A stretch of 64,000 nucleotides of DNA from Argentina anserina (Eukaryota > Streptophyta > Magnoliopsida > Rosales > Rosaceae), in contig NC_065878.1 of assembly GCF_933775445.1 (NCBI RefSeq), forward strand, positions 20,348,395 to 20,412,394. The letters are read 5' to 3'. Below the pieces are notes generated by a model. The model was not told where the DNA came from and searched no databases. It worked only from the letters and a program-made list of their open reading frames with translations. Positions 62,035 through 64,000 of the stretch are shown piece after piece; position 1 is the first letter of the stretch, and each line of letters starts with the position of its first letter. The translations under genes and the position numbers were made by a program.

Positions 62035-63891
62035 GATGTGGTTAAAACTGGGTCAAGGATCAAGGTAGCAATGAGAAAGGAGGTCATCAATGTGGAGTAC
62101 CTTATTAGGTTTGGTAACTTAGCTTTCAGTTCTTGACCATTTAGGGGGCCGTCGGCATCAGTTTAGGTCTTGGGGTGACAATCAGGGGTGGTCCAGATGC
62201 TGAAGCTTTGTAATTATTTTTGGCAGAAAGATGAGAAGGATATGAGGTAGAATGAGCATTCCCTTTCTAGTTTATGCTTTAGTTTTGGCTGAACTAAAAC
62301 TCTGATTAGTTAATATAATACTTTCCTATTTAAGGAATTCATGTAGCTCAGTGTATGATTGGTCTATGGAGTTTATGATAACATGATGATAGATTTTAAC
62401 GACCTTTGCATTTTATAATCAGATCGAACCTGCCAACCCATTTAACAGCATAGAATACAAAGATAGCATTGGCCCGGCTATTTAGTTATCAGAACTAATG
62501 AACCACCAGTCAAGTACTAAGAGGCCGGATACTAAGCATAGCACATGACAAGGGAGCTGTTGGGGCAAACCCTATCAATGAGAAGTGAAATTCATTTGAT
62601 TACAATCACCAAATCAATCAAACAAACAGTGGAAGGCCAAGACTACGGTCTACGGATACATCGCCAAGACAGGCTTATTCAGTAAAGTGCATGATCAAGA
62701 GTTCAAGACATACAATGGTGACACAATTTCTGCAACTGTTCTTCTGCAAGAAAGCACAAACTACCCTGCTTAATACAGCTGCAGCATGCAATTACTTTTT
62801 ACACTTTTTATTTTCACTTAATTCGTACTGATATCAGGAACATCATCCACCTTAATTATACCAGGAGTCTGATATGGCATCAAACAGATAAGCATTGCAT
62901 AAACTATAGTGGCGAGCATTGTACTTCTGCCCAGCAGCCCCCTCTACCCAGCACTAGCACACTCCCTTGATCATAAACATGGCCTGACCTATCTCTCAAA
63001 CAATCTACCCCCCCCCCCCCCCCCCCCCCAACGTTTGTGTCAACACAATAACTATCTCTTAGCAACCGACTATGAAATTCTATCAACATGAATGCTCCAA
63101 CTACCATGAATGGGGGAGATACAGTCCACCCAACAATTTTTATTTCCGACTCACAATTCTATTGTCCCGAATGTCAATTCCTAGCTCAACAACATGTTAT
63201 TTCTCTGATCAGAATGTACAGATCGTCATCTGAAGTTATAGACCATCACCAATGTCGGCACCTATTCCCCCAACACTCCACAATTAAGCACAAATACTAA
63301 ACTAGGGTTCATGACCACCAAAACTAAACATGTGTGATCTCTCCGATCTAAAGCTTGTAGATCTTCAACCTGATCAATCTACAACACCCCTAGTCCACAA
63401 GAATTCAGACTAAAACCACCAATACTAAACTTGAGTTCTTGCCCACCTACTAGAACACATCAACATTGACTCTAATTGCTTTAGTCTTAAGTAAAACGTA
63501 AAACAAATGTATACAAACTGACAATAGACCCCATGAAGACTTGGCCACTCTCAAGACTACTAAACTTTAACAATTTCTTCAAAAAAATTGATCTTAAACT
63601 AAACATACTTGCATTCTCCTTGTACTCTACTCAATTTAACCTAAATTCATATTCACATTATCATCCCCATGCAATCAAATAAAATGAGTACTAATAGGAT
63701 CATAAAGAATAGTTATACACAAAAAAAAAAGAACAAAATTCATGAGAATCAAAGTTATACTAAGAGAGAAGTAGCATTACATTTCGAAAATTCGATAGAG
63801 AACTAAGAAAATGCCAGATTCAATCTATATAAACCCTAATCTTTCACCAAACATATTGAATATCTCCCCCCTAAACAAATTAAAGATCCAC
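62035..63891. other. Spacer, no gene seen
   Basis: No coding sequence supported. The end next to 63892 should contain the 3'UTR of the minus-strand gene that runs off the window. Confidence 0.45.
63008..63029 (+). repeat. Run of 22 cytosines
   Basis: 22 consecutive C (G on the minus strand) in otherwise AT-rich spacer. It could form a G-quadruplex or i-motif, and its length is prone to sequencing and replication error. Confidence 0.95.
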
Positions 63892-64000
63892 CTACACACG
63901 CGCCGCCGCGGCGGTAGCAGCAGCTTGAGCACCGCCGAGGAACGAGAGGAATCCGGTGTTGGCCGGCTCCTGATCGTCAAGGAACAGATCCTCCGGAACC
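63892..64000 (-). CDS. 3' end of an unidentified gene, runs off the window
   Basis: From the right edge the minus strand is open for 35 codons to TAG at 63892-63894. The C-terminal peptide includes PEDLFLDDQEPANTGFLSF and ends in an Ala-rich ATAAAARV tail. GC content rises sharply here (CGCCGCCGCGGCGG), as in other coding parts of the window. Too little is visible to name the product. Only the 3' end of the last exon is present. Confidence 0.6.
   Translation of the reverse strand, partial: VPEDLFLDDQEPANTGFLSFLGGAQAAATAAAARV

Noticed and set aside
1..64000. A previously undescribed gene system
   Set aside because: The coding regions identified belong to known plant gene or retrotransposon families, apart from one short unidentified gene end at 63892. 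The novelty lies in the pattern of decay and insertions, not in a new functional module.

Overview
The window looks like nuclear DNA from a dicot plant, probably a rosid and perhaps Rosaceae. That placement is an inference from gene families and style: spliced genes with GT-AG introns, AT-rich spacers, and PYL, DREB2, laccase, SNX2 and IMK-type genes. There are no bacterial operons, no CRISPR array, and no tRNA or rRNA gene that I could find. About half of the window is spacer and transposon-derived sequence.

Layout from left to right. 1-5,700 is AT-rich spacer with two MITE-like elements. 5,720-6,370 is an intronless ABA receptor gene (PYL4/5/6 type, minus strand) lying between two elements with long terminal inverted repeats. 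7,567-12,600 is spacer with old hAT-like debris. 12,626-14,207 is a DREB2-type AP2/ERF gene (minus strand) with a probable 5'UTR intron and a promoter that carries a perfect heat-shock element and two ABRE cores. 15,678-39,240 is a decaying tandem array of five CHX-type cation/H+ exchanger copies. The first copy is split by a chromodomain Ty3/gypsy element (271-bp LTRs) and by an hAT element (8-bp target duplication). A short relic follows it. The third copy is nearly complete but has a 19-bp deletion. The fourth and fifth are internally deleted and carry non-autonomous hAT insertions. A 906-bp solo LTR lies inside the array.

39,426-42,107 is a 2.7-kb probable solo LTR. 43,717-45,829 is a five-exon laccase (minus strand). 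A long spacer with a LINE-type RNase H relic follows. 49,798-53,234 is a five-exon sorting nexin 2 gene (plus strand). 54,074-56,514 is a two-exon LRR receptor-like kinase of the IMK2/IMK3 type (minus strand), convergent with the sorting nexin. 57,193-62,029 is a degenerate Ty1/copia element with intact ends and CAAAT target duplications. The window ends inside the 3' end of an unidentified minus-strand gene.

The genes do not form one pathway. Two of them belong to abiotic-stress signalling: PYL perceives ABA, and DREB2 acts in drought and heat transcription. The CHX array is the most unusual part: repeated local duplication followed by several independent lesions, including one deletion whose frame could be recovered through a shifted splice acceptor. 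I found no evidence of an undescribed biological system. Lesions were read by comparing the copies by eye, without alignment software.
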